A stretch of 64,000 bases of DNA from NCBI RefSeq assembly GCF_002797315.1, contig NZ_KZ454937.1, positions 213,439-277,438 on the forward strand, in the 5' to 3' direction. Below, piece by piece: positions 52,698 through 61,562 of this stretch (within the stretch, counting starts at the first letter, position 1; the number at the start of each line of letters is the position of its first letter). Under the pieces are notes generated by a model. That model searched no databases and was not told the DNA's origin. It was given only the letters and a program-made list of their open reading frames with translations. Source of the DNA: Bacillus sp. FJAT-44742 (GTDB lineage: Bacteria; Bacillota; Bacilli; Bacillales; Marinococcaceae). The position numbers and the translations under genes were made by a program.

Positions 52698-53608
52698 AGT
52701 TCTACCCCCTTGTGAGTACTGATTTCGTAGTTTAAGTTGCTGTCAAAAGTTATCTTTCCTCTTCTGTGGGACCAGCATCCGGTATTAATGGCAACTCCAA
52801 TAGTGGAAGGGTGCCTTGCTGTATTCACCACGTTCACACCCATGACAGATTTAGATCCCTTAAGCCCCTGAGGTCCGAGGCCAATTTCGTTGATTCCATC
52901 TTCTAAAAGTGTTTCCATTTTAGCAGCGTTTTCATTTTCATTATGACTACCGACAGGTCTCATAAGAGCTTTTTTTGAGTTCATAGCTGCTGTTTCAACA
53001 GACGTACCGACACCGACACCCACAAGAAGAGGAGGACAGGCGTTAACACCGTAACTTGTCATTCGATCAAGTACAAATTTGACCACGCCTTCGTAGCCTT
53101 CCCCTGGCATTAAAACGGTTGCCATTCCTGGAAGAGTACATCCCCCTCCAGCCAAGTAGGTATAGATTTCCACTTTGTCACTATTCTCTTCAATTTCCCA
53201 AAAAATACTGGGTGTCCCATCTCCGATATTTTTTCCTGTGTTGTATTCATCAAAGGTCTCTACAGAATTATGCCGTAAAGGCATTTCCTTCGTTGACTTA
53301 AACACACTCTCCCTTAAAATACTATCCAATTGTCCAATTAAAGGAAAATCCTCTCCACACTTAACAAAAAACTGAATAACACCTGTGTCCTGACAGGAAG
53401 GCCTCTTTAATTCACCAGCTAACTTCTGATTTTCTTGCATCGTTTTGTAAATAATTTTTGCAAGACGGTTATCTTCTTCCTCGCTTAACTCTTTTAATTT
53501 ATTTTCAACATCATCCGGAAGTTTATAGCTGACAAGAGATGTAAACTTAGACATTAGATCGATCATTTTTTCTACTTCTTTTTTAGTATCTACTTGTGCT
53601 TTCTCCAT
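52694..53608 (-). CDS. Class I fumarase/L-tartrate dehydratase alpha subunit
   Basis: A 304-residue [4Fe-4S] hydro-lyase subunit. The three cluster cysteines are in view: [13 protein letters not shown] near residue 70, [13 protein letters not shown] in the middle, and [12 protein letters not shown] near the end. It forms the catalytic unit with the beta subunit. AGGAGGG precedes the ATG. It is divergent from the DASS symporter gene, with a palindrome between the two that is a likely regulator site. Confidence 0.92.
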   Translation of the reverse strand: MEKAQVDTKKEVEKMIDLMSKFTSLVSYKLPDDVENKLKELSEEEDNRLAKIIYKTMQENQKLAGELKRPSCQDTGVIQFFVKCGEDFPLIGQLDSILRESVFKSTKEMPLRHNSVETFDEYNTGKNIGDGTPSIFWEIEENSDKVEIYTYLAGGGCTLPGMATVLMPGEGYEGVVKFVLDRMTSYGVNACPPLLVGVGVGTSVETAAMNSKKALMRPVGSHNENENAAKMETLLEDGINEIGLGPQGLKGSKSVMGVNVVNTARHPSTIGVAINTGCWSHRRGKITFDSNLNYEISTHKGVEL

Positions 53609-53734
53609 AACAATTTCCCTCCTGTTTATTCTTTTAATTTGTTAGAAACCCATTAGCTAACTCTACCTGCTTACAGGAAACTCATAGTTACTTTGCAGTG
53701 AAGTGAGAGTTAATTTCTCTGACTTCATCATAAT

Positions 53735-53748
53735 TAACGTATGCGTTA
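53735..53748. promoter_or_regulatory. TAACG-N4-CGTTA dyad, candidate GntR operator
   Basis: TAACGTATGCGTTA lies in the divergent region between the dehydratase operon and the symporter gene. A related half (TTTAACGTATTAATTA) occurs at 53850-53866. FadR-type GntR proteins bind short dyads like this, and a GntR gene ends the symporter gene group. The link is inference. Confidence 0.45.
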
Positions 53749-53968
53749 TTGTCAAATTAATTATTCGAAATCATCTTTTTAATTTTAAAAATGTTGTTAT
53801 ATAAAGGATTTTTAACTCAATTTTAAAATTTTCTGAAAAATATATTGACTTTAACGTATTAATTAATATAACATTCAGAGTGTATTCCGATCTAAAGTCC
53901 GTTTTTACTACATTTTTGTAAACGGTACCATCTTTAACGGGAGAACTTTAAGGGGAGGAGACTTTATT

Positions 53969-55615
53969 ATGATTAACACAAAGGGGTTTTGGAACCAGTC
54001 TTGGAGGTGGAGTGACCAAATTAAACAATCATTAAAAAGTTTAGTAGGTATCCATACAATGGCAAGTATTTCAAGCAGCACCGAAAAGGAGGTTCACACA
54101 CCTGATCACAATACTACTAATAGAGAAATTAGACCTGATCCTGAAAAAAGAGAATATAGTAAGCCTCAACTTATTGGTCTTTTAACTGGACCGTCCTTAT
54201 TTTTTTTAATTAATTTACTAGTTTCACCGCAAGGCATGTCTGACGAAGCCATTAGTGTTCTAGCGATTGTAGCGTGGGTTGCAACTTGGTGGGTGACTGA
54301 GGCCATACCGATTCCATTGACATCCTTATTGCCACTAGTCTTGTTTCCTTTAATGGGGATAATGAGTACGGGAGAAGTTTCATCATCATATGGGGATCCT
54401 CTAATCTTTCTCTTTGCCGGGAGCTTTATGATAGCGCTTACAATGGAAAAGTGGAACTTACACAGGCGAATTGCGCTCGGTATTATTGCATTAATTGGGA
54501 CAAATCCTAATACGATTATCCTCGGGTTTATGAGTGCTACTGCCTTCTTATCTATGTGGATTTCCAATACGGCCACAACAATGATGATGGTGCCCATGGC
54601 AATTGCAGTAACAAAACATGTGGCAGATTCAATGAAAAAGAATGATTCCACAGACACTATAAATCCAACCGACTTTAAGTTTGGAACTGCTTTACTGCTA
54701 GGTACAGCATATGCAGCAACCATAGGTGGTTTTGGTACATTAATCGGAGCACCAGCCAACACAATTTTGGCTGCTACTGTCAACAACTTGTATGACGTTC
54801 AGATCTCATTTGCTCATTGGATGCTTTTTGGAGTTCCCTTAGTCTTTTTACTTATTCCATTTACTTGGTTTTATCTAGTGAAGTTTTCATTTCCTATGAA
54901 GTCAAAAAGTATTTCCGGGGGTCGAAGTATTATCCAAAAGGAACAAAAAGAATTGGGTCAGATTAGTTATGAGGAGAAAATTGTACTGGCTGTTTTTTCC
55001 TTAGTAGCTATTGCATGGATGACGCGTAGTTTCCTGCTGGAAGGTTTCTTGCCTGGAATAGATGATACAATCATCGCCTTAATTGGGGCTCTTTTATTAT
55101 TTTTGATTCCTTCCAAAAACCAAGACGGGAAACTTTTAGATTGGGAAACAGTAAAAAAACTCCCTTGGGGTATTTTATGGCTTTTTGGAGGAGGTTTAGC
55201 TATTGCCTCTGGTATCTCAAACTCAGAACTCGATCAATGGATTGGGGGACAACTAATAAACTTTACTGAAGTTCCTCTCTGGTTGACTCTTTTAATAATT
55301 ATCGGAGTTATCACTATTCTTACTGAATTTACATCTAATACAGCCACTTCCACAATGGTTTATCCAATTGTGGCAGCGGGTGCCGTTGCGATAGGCATAG
55401 ATCCTATCATCTTAATGATAGCTGCTTGCATGGGAGCAACTTTTGCGTTCATGCTTCCGGTTGCAGCCCCACCAAATGCCATCGCATTCGCTTCAGGTTA
55501 CATTAAAATGAGCACAATGGCCAAAACAGGGATATGGTTGAACTTGTTAGCCATTCTCTTCTCTGTGATTATTGTATCCTTGTTAGTTCCCCTTATTTTT
55601 GGCGGTTTGTTGTAA
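53969..55615 (+). CDS. DASS-family sodium/dicarboxylate symporter
   Basis: A 548-residue protein with a 60-residue polar N-terminal tail and about eleven to twelve membrane segments. The paired SNT motifs of DASS/SLC13 carriers are present in FLSMWISNTATTMMMVP and LTEFTSNTATSTMVYPI, and WWVTEAIPIPLTSLLPL marks the family N-terminal region. It imports succinate, malate, tartrate or citrate with sodium, fitting a salty habitat. AGGGGAGGAG precedes the start. It is unusually long at the N terminus for this family. It is followed by a terminator and the dehydrogenase gene. Confidence 0.9.
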   Translation: MINTKGFWNQSWRWSDQIKQSLKSLVGIHTMASISSSTEKEVHTPDHNTTNREIRPDPEKREYSKPQLIGLLTGPSLFFLINLLVSPQGMSDEAISVLAIVAWVATWWVTEAIPIPLTSLLPLVLFPLMGIMSTGEVSSSYGDPLIFLFAGSFMIALTMEKWNLHRRIALGIIALIGTNPNTIILGFMSATAFLSMWISNTATTMMMVPMAIAVTKHVADSMKKNDSTDTINPTDFKFGTALLLGTAYAATIGGFGTLIGAPANTILAATVNNLYDVQISFAHWMLFGVPLVFLLIPFTWFYLVKFSFPMKSKSISGGRSIIQKEQKELGQISYEEKIVLAVFSLVAIAWMTRSFLLEGFLPGIDDTIIALIGALLLFLIPSKNQDGKLLDWETVKKLPWGILWLFGGGLAIASGISNSELDQWIGGQLINFTEVPLWLTLLIIIGVITILTEFTSNTATSTMVYPIVAAGAVAIGIDPIILMIAACMGATFAFMLPVAAPPNAIAFASGYIKMSTMAKTGIWLNLLAILFSVIIVSLLVPLIFGGLL

Positions 55616-55630
55616 ATCACATAACAACAG

Positions 55631-55667
55631 AAAAGCCAGTAAACACGTAATACTGTTACTGGCTTTT
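55631..55667 (+). terminator. Terminator after the symporter gene
   Basis: AAAAGCCAGTAA and TTACTGGCTTTT form a perfect 12-bp stem with a 13-base loop. Confidence 0.88.
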
Positions 55668-55745
55668 AAACTTCCTTTAATTTGTTTTACGTATTGTGGC
55701 ACTTTGTGAAATGAACATTAGATAAAATCGAGGAGGAGTGATAGT

Positions 55746-56840
55746 GTGGAACATAAACACTTTAAATTAGCAGTAATACCTGGGGATGGCATTGGAAATG
55801 AGGTCATTAATGAAGGATTAAGAGTTATAGACCATTTAGCTAGAATTTCTGACAATAGCTTTTCATTTGAAAAGGATTATTTTCCTTGGGGATGCGAGTA
55901 TTACTTAAAACATGGGAAGATGATGGATGAAGATGGACTAGACCAGATTAAAAACCATGATGCCATTTATTTTGGGGCTGTTGGATTTCCAACAGTTCCC
56001 GATCACATTAGTCTCTGGGGACTTCGTATAGCGATTTGTCAAGGATTTGACCAGTGGGCGAATATTAGGCCAGTTGAATTTTTACCTGGGGTAGAAAGCA
56101 AGCTCAATCACCCCGGAAAAGAAGATTTGAACTGGGTACTAGTTAGAGAAAATACAGAAGGTGAATACTCAGGTATAGGGGGAAGGAATTTTACTGGAAG
56201 AGGAAAAGGGAAAGAAGTAGCCGTGCAATCATCTCTTTTCACAGAAGAAGGATGCGAAAGAGTAATCCGTTACGCATTTCAATTAGCTTTAAAGAGGAAA
56301 AGAAAAAAAGTAACAAGTGTTACGAAGAGTAACGCTCAACAGTATGGAATGGTTTTGTGGGATGAAGTATTTGCAAGGGTAAGCAAAGACTTTCCAGAAG
56401 TAGAGACAGACCAATGGTTAGTTGATGCGATGGCTGCTCAGTTTGTCCTGCACCCGGAAGAATTAGAGGTGGTTGTTGCGTCTAACCTAATAGCTGATAT
56501 TTTATCGGATTTAGGAAGTGCACTAGCCGGAAGTCTTGGGATTGCCTCCAGTGCAAATCTAAATCCAGAGGGGCGTTACCCTAGTATGTTTGAGTCTGTA
56601 CATGGTTCAGCACCAGATATTTCTGGAAAGGGTATAGCAAATCCAATCGGAGCTATAGGTAGCGCAGCTTTAATGTTAGAGAATCTTGGGTTGGCTGACG
56701 AGGCTAGTTTGATAAACAAAGCAATTCGAGAGACGACTCAGGAGGGGGTATTAACTGCCGATATTGGAGGGAATAATTCCACAAAAGAAGTTACTGATAC
56801 CATCATTTCTCACCTTTCAAAACTATACAGAAGCATCTAA
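55746..56840 (+). CDS. Tartrate/D-malate dehydrogenase-like (TtuC/DmlA family)
   Basis: A 364-residue member of the isocitrate/isopropylmalate dehydrogenase superfamily. Seen: AVIPGDGIGNEVINEGLRV, SLWGLRIAICQGFDQWANIR (the TtuC/DmlA substrate loop in place of the leucine-pathway version), RENTEGEYSGIGGR, VTKSNAQQYG, and the metal-binding NLIADILSDLGSALAG. These NAD-dependent enzymes oxidise tartrate and decarboxylate D-malate, giving oxaloglycolate or pyruvate. A GTG start at 55746 follows GAGGAGTGATA. Catabolic neighbours rule against leucine synthesis. Confidence 0.88.
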   Translation: MEHKHFKLAVIPGDGIGNEVINEGLRVIDHLARISDNSFSFEKDYFPWGCEYYLKHGKMMDEDGLDQIKNHDAIYFGAVGFPTVPDHISLWGLRIAICQGFDQWANIRPVEFLPGVESKLNHPGKEDLNWVLVRENTEGEYSGIGGRNFTGRGKGKEVAVQSSLFTEEGCERVIRYAFQLALKRKRKKVTSVTKSNAQQYGMVLWDEVFARVSKDFPEVETDQWLVDAMAAQFVLHPEELEVVVASNLIADILSDLGSALAGSLGIASSANLNPEGRYPSMFESVHGSAPDISGKGIANPIGAIGSAALMLENLGLADEASLINKAIRETTQEGVLTADIGGNNSTKEVTDTIISHLSKLYRSI

Positions 56841-56959
56841 GAAAAAGAGACATCTAATATAAAAAACCAGCATTTAAGCATATTATTGCTTTTTTTGATA
56901 AAACATAATAATTTTATAATTAACATCAGTTTTTTATAAATTACTAAAGTGGTGAGAAA

Positions 56960-57679
56960 ATGAACCAACAATTATCTAACAGTGAGGGTACTTCTATTAA
57001 TATTACAAAGGTGAGGGGAGACCTTGAAAATATTATTACCAATATCGAGGAGACAAGGCTTCCAGAAAGGGCTTACCAAATCTTACGTTTAGCTATTAGA
57101 GATTTAAAGCTTATGCCGGGAAAAACAATACTAGAGCGAGAAATGGCAGAAGTTCTAGAAATGAGCCGAACCCCTGTAAGAGAAGCATTGGTTCGCCTTC
57201 AAACTGAAGGGGTTGTAAAGCTTATACCAAGAAAAGGTTTCACTGTTGAACCAATAGAGAGAGATGATTTACGAGAAACTTATGAGATTGTAGAAGTTTT
57301 AGAGGGATTGGCTGCAAGTATAGCAACATCCAAAGTAGAGAACATTGATTTAGAGGAGCTTGAATCATTAGTCGTTTCCCAAGAGGAGGCTTTGAAAGAA
57401 AACGATTTAGAATCATGGGCTAAACTTGACGACCTTTTTCACTTAAAAATTATAAAACACGCTAATAACAAAAGATTAAGCAGCGTCATTGAAATACACG
57501 CCGATCAACTGTATAGGGCTCGAATGTTTACCATTAGTGAACGTCCTCTCCCTTGGCAATCGATTGTTGAACATAGAGCTATACTCGCTTGTATGAGGGC
57601 TAAAGACAATAAGGCTGCAGAATTGTCTATGCAATCTCATCGAAAACGAGCTCGAAATGAAATTTTAAAAGCTCTGTAG
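56960..57679 (+). CDS. GntR-family (FadR subfamily) regulator
   Basis: A 239-residue regulator with an N-terminal winged helix (RAYQILRLAIRDLKLMPGKT, then MAEVLEMSRTPVREALVRLQ) and an all-helical FCD effector domain (residues about 105-235) with the metal-binding His residues in LDDLFHLKIIKHANNK and SIVEHRAILAC. FCD domains often bind dicarboxylates. It closes the tartrate module and probably represses the symporter, dehydrogenase and dehydratase genes until the acid is present. Its start has GTGGTGAG upstream. Confidence 0.9.
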   Translation: MNQQLSNSEGTSINITKVRGDLENIITNIEETRLPERAYQILRLAIRDLKLMPGKTILEREMAEVLEMSRTPVREALVRLQTEGVVKLIPRKGFTVEPIERDDLRETYEIVEVLEGLAASIATSKVENIDLEELESLVVSQEEALKENDLESWAKLDDLFHLKIIKHANNKRLSSVIEIHADQLYRARMFTISERPLPWQSIVEHRAILACMRAKDNKAAELSMQSHRKRARNEILKAL

Positions 57680-57875
57680 AACCGAGTAAAAACAGATAAA
57701 AGATCTGAAATATATTCTTTTAAAAAATCAAAATTTAATAAGGAACTATTCTTCGAACGTTGTTATGCTTGGTTCTTTGTACATTTCTACAGCGAAGGAT
57801 ACGACAACACCCACACCCTAATTTTTAATGGTGAACAAAGAAAATAAACATTTTATTTTAAAATCTATTATTAGC

Positions 57876-57904
57876 AAAGAAGCTGGCGAGCGTCAGCTTC
57901 TTTT
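57876..57904 (+). terminator. Terminator of the GntR gene region
   Basis: AAAGAAGCTG and CAGCTTCTTTT form a ten-base stem followed by TTTTC. No gene is seen between 57680 and 58244. Confidence 0.75.
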
Positions 57905-58244
57905 CTAAATCTATGATCAACACTGTGAAGTGACCAGTTCACTCGTGAAAAATAGTCAGCCAACAACAAATAGCAGGGAGAATGGCGGGGATAGATTGTT
58001 TGCTTTCTTTAAAGAAGCCTATCAAGTTTTAAAAATTGGTAGCTGTTACACTTTAAGTTTTCCATCATATTGTTTCGTTGATTGTGACGGTTAATCCCTT
58101 GATAAGCAAGCATAGTTAGGTCTTTTTAAGGTTATAATCATGTGAAAATAGGGGTGGGTGTGAAAAGTATTAATTAATCCTTTTATAACAAGAATTATGA
58201 AGCCTTTATCATATGATAATCACCTGAATATAAGGGGGAGAAAG

Positions 58245-58868
58245 ATGTTAGATAGCGGTGAGAATCGAATCGGAGAAATGGCAAAAAGACATAATTTAAA
58301 AGATTACTCTATACAAAAATGGTGTGATGATGGATTAGTTAATTTTAGATGGGATGAAGAGTTTGGTCGAGTCATCAAAAGTGAAGAGGATAAGAAGATA
58401 CAAAGAATTAAGGAAATTAAAAAAGAAAAGGGACAAAAAACTTCTTCAGAAACCATTCGTAGAATGCTTATTCAAGAAGGGTTGATAAAAGAACAAACAA
58501 ATTTATCTGAAATTAAATCTTCAGGGATGCAAAAATCCATGGAAAATGCACTTGAAGAAATAGGAGTAAAAGATATTTTACTGACGCTGGCTGAACACAT
58601 ACATACGATTCCTACAAAAGAAGATATCTTAAAATTAGGTGATAATCAAGCTGAGTTTGCTAGGATTCAATCAGATTTGGAAAAAGAAAAAGAAAAGGCT
58701 GACCAATTAAAGCAAATTGAGGTTGAAAATCGAGAACTGAGAAAAGAAAATGCAGAATTAAAAAGTAGGCTTGAAACCCTTTCAAATGAATTAGAATCTT
58801 TGAAGGAAGACTATAAAGAGGTTGCCTTAAAGAAAAAGCCTATGTTTGCCTGGGGATCCAAAAAATAA
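58245..58868 (+). CDS. MerR/RacA-like HTH coiled-coil plasmid protein
   Basis: A 207-residue protein with an N-terminal MerR-type helix-turn-helix (MAKRHNLKDYSIQKWCDDGL), a middle region of short helices and a C-terminal coiled coil (residues about 130-195) ending in a basic-aromatic tail KKKPMFAWGSKK. Start 58245 follows AAGGGGGAGAAAG. It parallels the frameshifted protein at 46715-47280, which also pairs an HTH with a coiled coil and WWKFWK tail. The last 12 codons and downstream hairpin are duplicated at 63040. Role unknown; possibly DNA-membrane anchoring. Confidence 0.65.
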   Translation: MLDSGENRIGEMAKRHNLKDYSIQKWCDDGLVNFRWDEEFGRVIKSEEDKKIQRIKEIKKEKGQKTSSETIRRMLIQEGLIKEQTNLSEIKSSGMQKSMENALEEIGVKDILLTLAEHIHTIPTKEDILKLGDNQAEFARIQSDLEKEKEKADQLKQIEVENRELRKENAELKSRLETLSNELESLKEDYKEVALKKKPMFAWGSKK

Positions 58869-58913
58869 AGAAGCATCCTAGAACGACGTATGGTCCAGGC
58901 TGCTTCTTTATTT
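58863..58913. terminator. Terminator AAATAAAGAAGC...GCTTCTTTATTT
   Basis: A perfect 12-bp outer stem directly after the stop codon. A second copy of the arm and loop sequence is found at 63083-63130. Confidence 0.75.
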
Positions 58914-59103
58914 ACAAATTATTCAGGAGGGTGATCTTAGTTGTTCCTTTATTATTAGGCTATAAGTTAAATGAAAAGAAGATGAGCAGTACCTTTGCAA
59001 GTCATCGATAAAAAGAGAATACAACGTATCCTCTCTTTTTTAGCAAGTTCAATGCCTTTCTGTTGTTTTTCCTTTAAGATGCTCCTATTAATACGCTGTT
59101 TTT

Positions 59104-59787
59104 TTAAACCCGTTCCATCTCCATAAGGTTCAGTTCAATAGACCTTTTATAGATATGGTTCCTATTCATGGCAGATAGTTTCTTTAAAATGCGCGCGACT
59201 CTGTTATTAACAGTCGTCACAGACAGATGGACATCTTTTGCTATTTGAACATTTGTTTTTCCATGAACTATTTCGTGTAGAATCATTAACTCTGAATCAG
59301 ACAAATATCTTTTAAACATTTCATCTTTTATTTTTAAACAATACATATTTTGATCTAACGGTACTATAACATCATTTTTTTTATTGGGGGAACGTACCTT
59401 TTTTAATAACTCAATAAAAGATTTATGTAAAGGGATATCAATAAAACCTTGCCAGGTACATGTTTCTTTCCATAATTGAAAAAGAGCATCACTCGAATGG
59501 ACATTGCTGTAAAGGTAATTCACCTCGCATCTTATTACTAGTTCCATGATTTCAGTGTCCACTGCAGAAATAATGACACTAATCTTTTCGCTATGTTCTT
59601 TCGAAAGTGTTAATAGCGTAGGTAACGTATGCAAGTAATAAGAATGGAGAAGAACGAAAGACCCGTTATCATCTTTCATTTTTACATGATTTGTATTTTC
59701 TTCAATAGTTTTCAAGGGCCTTATAAAAGCAGACTTGTATAACTTAAAATCCTTTTCTTCCACGAATACATAATATGATTGTTCCAC
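59104..59787 (-). CDS. LuxR-type solo regulator 2
   Basis: A 227-residue paralogue of the protein at 40375-41091. The LuxR/GerE helix-turn-helix is at the C terminus (LSDSELMILHEIVHGKTNVQ, then IAKDVHLSVTTVNNRVARIL). The N-terminal 150 residues share scattered motifs with the paralogue (HVKMKDDNGS, FIDIPLHKSF) but no receiver or autoinducer domain I can name. A GTG start at 59787 follows GAGAGGTGG. It is divergent from the Mn/Zn-binding lipoprotein gene, separated by 308 bases. Confidence 0.75.
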   Translation of the reverse strand: MEQSYYVFVEEKDFKLYKSAFIRPLKTIEENTNHVKMKDDNGSFVLLHSYYLHTLPTLLTLSKEHSEKISVIISAVDTEIMELVIRCEVNYLYSNVHSSDALFQLWKETCTWQGFIDIPLHKSFIELLKKVRSPNKKNDVIVPLDQNMYCLKIKDEMFKRYLSDSELMILHEIVHGKTNVQIAKDVHLSVTTVNNRVARILKKLSAMNRNHIYKRSIELNLMEMERV

Positions 59788-59974
59788 TATGGTGCCACCT
59801 CTCTATTTTCCCTCCATATTTTTCTCGTTAAAGATTTAATACAGAAAAACCACTTGATTGATGTGTAGAAGAAATCTTTAGTGTAAACAAAGGAAAACAG
59901 CATTCGTTACTTTTATGGTAATAGTTTTATCTTAAATGTATAGACATAAAATATGGAATATGGGACAATATTAA

Positions 59975-59993
59975 AAGTTGCTTAAGGTAAACA
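59975..59993. promoter_or_regulatory. MntR-like operator candidate
   Basis: AGTTGCTTAAGGTAAACA resembles the dyad bound by the manganese repressor MntR in Bacillus (a TTTGCCTTAAGGAAACT-like pattern): central CTTAAG with GTTGC and GTAAAC flanks. It lies 100-120 bases before a metal-binding lipoprotein gene. The match is by eye and imperfect. Confidence 0.4.
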
Positions 59994-60095
59994 TATTTTA
60001 TCAAAGGTAAATTTATTATCCAAGACTAATATTTTTACCTCTTGTAAACTATCATATGAAACAGACTAATTTTATAGCAGAGGAGAGGAAAAGAA

Positions 60096-61073
60096 ATGAA
60101 AAAATGGTTAGTTTTAATGGGGATATCTACAGTAGTAGTAACCGGCTGTGGCGAGATGGATGAAGAAGCAGGAGTTGATGAAACGGCAGAAGAAGAAACC
60201 GTTGAAGAAGAACAGGACACAGACACTGAGGATAATAACGAGGAAGCTGATGGGGACGAGGACGAGATTCATGTAACAACCAGTTTTTCTGTGATCGGAG
60301 ATTTTGCTGACAACATTGTTGGGGATCGGGGAACAGTAGAATACATAGTTCCAATTGGAGAAGAACCACATGAATATGAGCCTGTGCCAAGTGATTTCCA
60401 AAAGGTCAGCGATTCAGAAGTTTTTTATGTCAATGGTCTAGATCTTGAAGAGTGGCTGGAAGGCTTGGTTGAAAATGTTGGGGATGTGCCCATTGTAGAA
60501 CTATCAGAAGGGGTAGATCCTATAGCTCTTGAAGGAGATGACGGGCATGACCCTCATGTTTGGCTATCTCCAAGCGCTGCCTCTGTGTATGTTGAAAATC
60601 TTGTGAAAGACTTGGTTGAACGCGACCCTGAGGGTGAAGAAGAATATAGAGAAAATGCAAAGGCCTACCTAGAAGAGTTACAAGACCTCCATGAATGGAC
60701 AGAAGAAAAAGTAGAAGAAGTACCAGAAGATAATCGCATCATTGTTTTATCGGAAGATGCATTCAAATATTTTGGCAGAGATTATGGATTTGAAACGGAT
60801 GGTATCTGGTCCATTAATTCCCACGAGGAAGGAACCCCAGGCCAAATTAACCGAATTGTTGATCTAGCAAGAGATGAAGACCTGCCAGCCTTGTTTCTCG
60901 AATCAACCATTAACCCGCAGTACATGGAAACTGTAGCTGAAAACTCTGGAGTAGAAATTTACGAGGAGTTTGTTTATACAGATGCCGTGGGACAAGAAGG
61001 CAGTGGAGCAGAAACTTATATCGATATGATGGAACACAATGTAGAAACCATTGTAAACGGGTTAAGTCAATAA
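60096..61073 (+). CDS. Cluster A-I metal (Mn/Zn) ABC-transporter substrate-binding lipoprotein
   Basis: A 325-residue receptor. The lipobox is VTGC (Cys13-15 region), followed by a 45-residue extremely acidic linker. The TroA/PsaA/ZnuA fold follows: IPIGEEPHEYEPVPSDF with ligand His, DPHVWLSPSAASVY with ligand His, SEDAFKYFGRDYG where Glu takes the place of the His usual in zinc receptors, and YTDAVG with ligand Asp. A His-His-Glu-Asp set suggests manganese rather than zinc. No permease or ATPase gene is nearby, so it must use components elsewhere. A terminator follows. Confidence 0.85.
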   Translation: MKKWLVLMGISTVVVTGCGEMDEEAGVDETAEEETVEEEQDTDTEDNNEEADGDEDEIHVTTSFSVIGDFADNIVGDRGTVEYIVPIGEEPHEYEPVPSDFQKVSDSEVFYVNGLDLEEWLEGLVENVGDVPIVELSEGVDPIALEGDDGHDPHVWLSPSAASVYVENLVKDLVERDPEGEEEYRENAKAYLEELQDLHEWTEEKVEEVPEDNRIIVLSEDAFKYFGRDYGFETDGIWSINSHEEGTPGQINRIVDLARDEDLPALFLESTINPQYMETVAENSGVEIYEEFVYTDAVGQEGSGAETYIDMMEHNVETIVNGLSQ

Positions 61074-61100
61074 CACGGGAAAAAACCTCAAAGAAAAAGC

Positions 61101-61132
61101 AAAAGATGACTGGTTCTTCCCAGTCATCTTTT
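61101..61132 (+). terminator. Terminator after the metal-binding lipoprotein gene
   Basis: AAAAGATGACTGG and CCAGTCATCTTTT form a perfect 13-bp stem with a six-base loop. Confidence 0.9.
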
Positions 61133-61275
61133 GCTGTATTTATTAAAAAGAATATACAAAAGAAGGAGTGATCCGATGGGTTTCAGACCGTTCTTTCCCT
61201 CACATCTTAAGATTTATATTATAATCATTCTTATTCTTTTCCTCTTTTTTATCAGCCAACGGTTTTAACATTCTC

Positions 61276-61493
61276 TCACCAATTAGACTCTTTTTTGGGG
61301 CTCGTTTCTCTTTTCTCTTTGTCTGTCTCGTTTTTACCATTCCCTCCTGTGTCTTCTGGGGGTTTTTTTCTATATAACGATTTCGCATAAATAACAAAAG
61401 CAAGGATAATCAGGGCAAATAACACCCCAATAAGGCAGAAAATAAGAAGTGTAGTGAGCGTAACGGTGATTATGCCATCAAAAAGAACAACAT
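61276..61493 (-). pseudogene. Small membrane protein frame shifted in a T5 run
   Basis: An excellent AAAAGGAGGGGAA site precedes ATG 61493, but that frame closes after seven codons (MLFFLMA). Adding one T in the following T5 run would link it to an open frame encoding ITVTLTTLLIFCLIGVLFAL, a membrane segment, and a polar tail ending PKKESNW. Thus either a one-base deletion inactivated the gene, or the true start is the upstream TTG at 61551 without a good site. It lies downstream of CapA on the same strand and may have been its small partner. Confidence 0.45.
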
Positions 61494-61562
61494 TTCCCCT
61501 CCTTTTTAGAGTGAGACATAGCTTGTTAATAATAAGAAAACAAAGTTCCAATAGCGGAAAAC

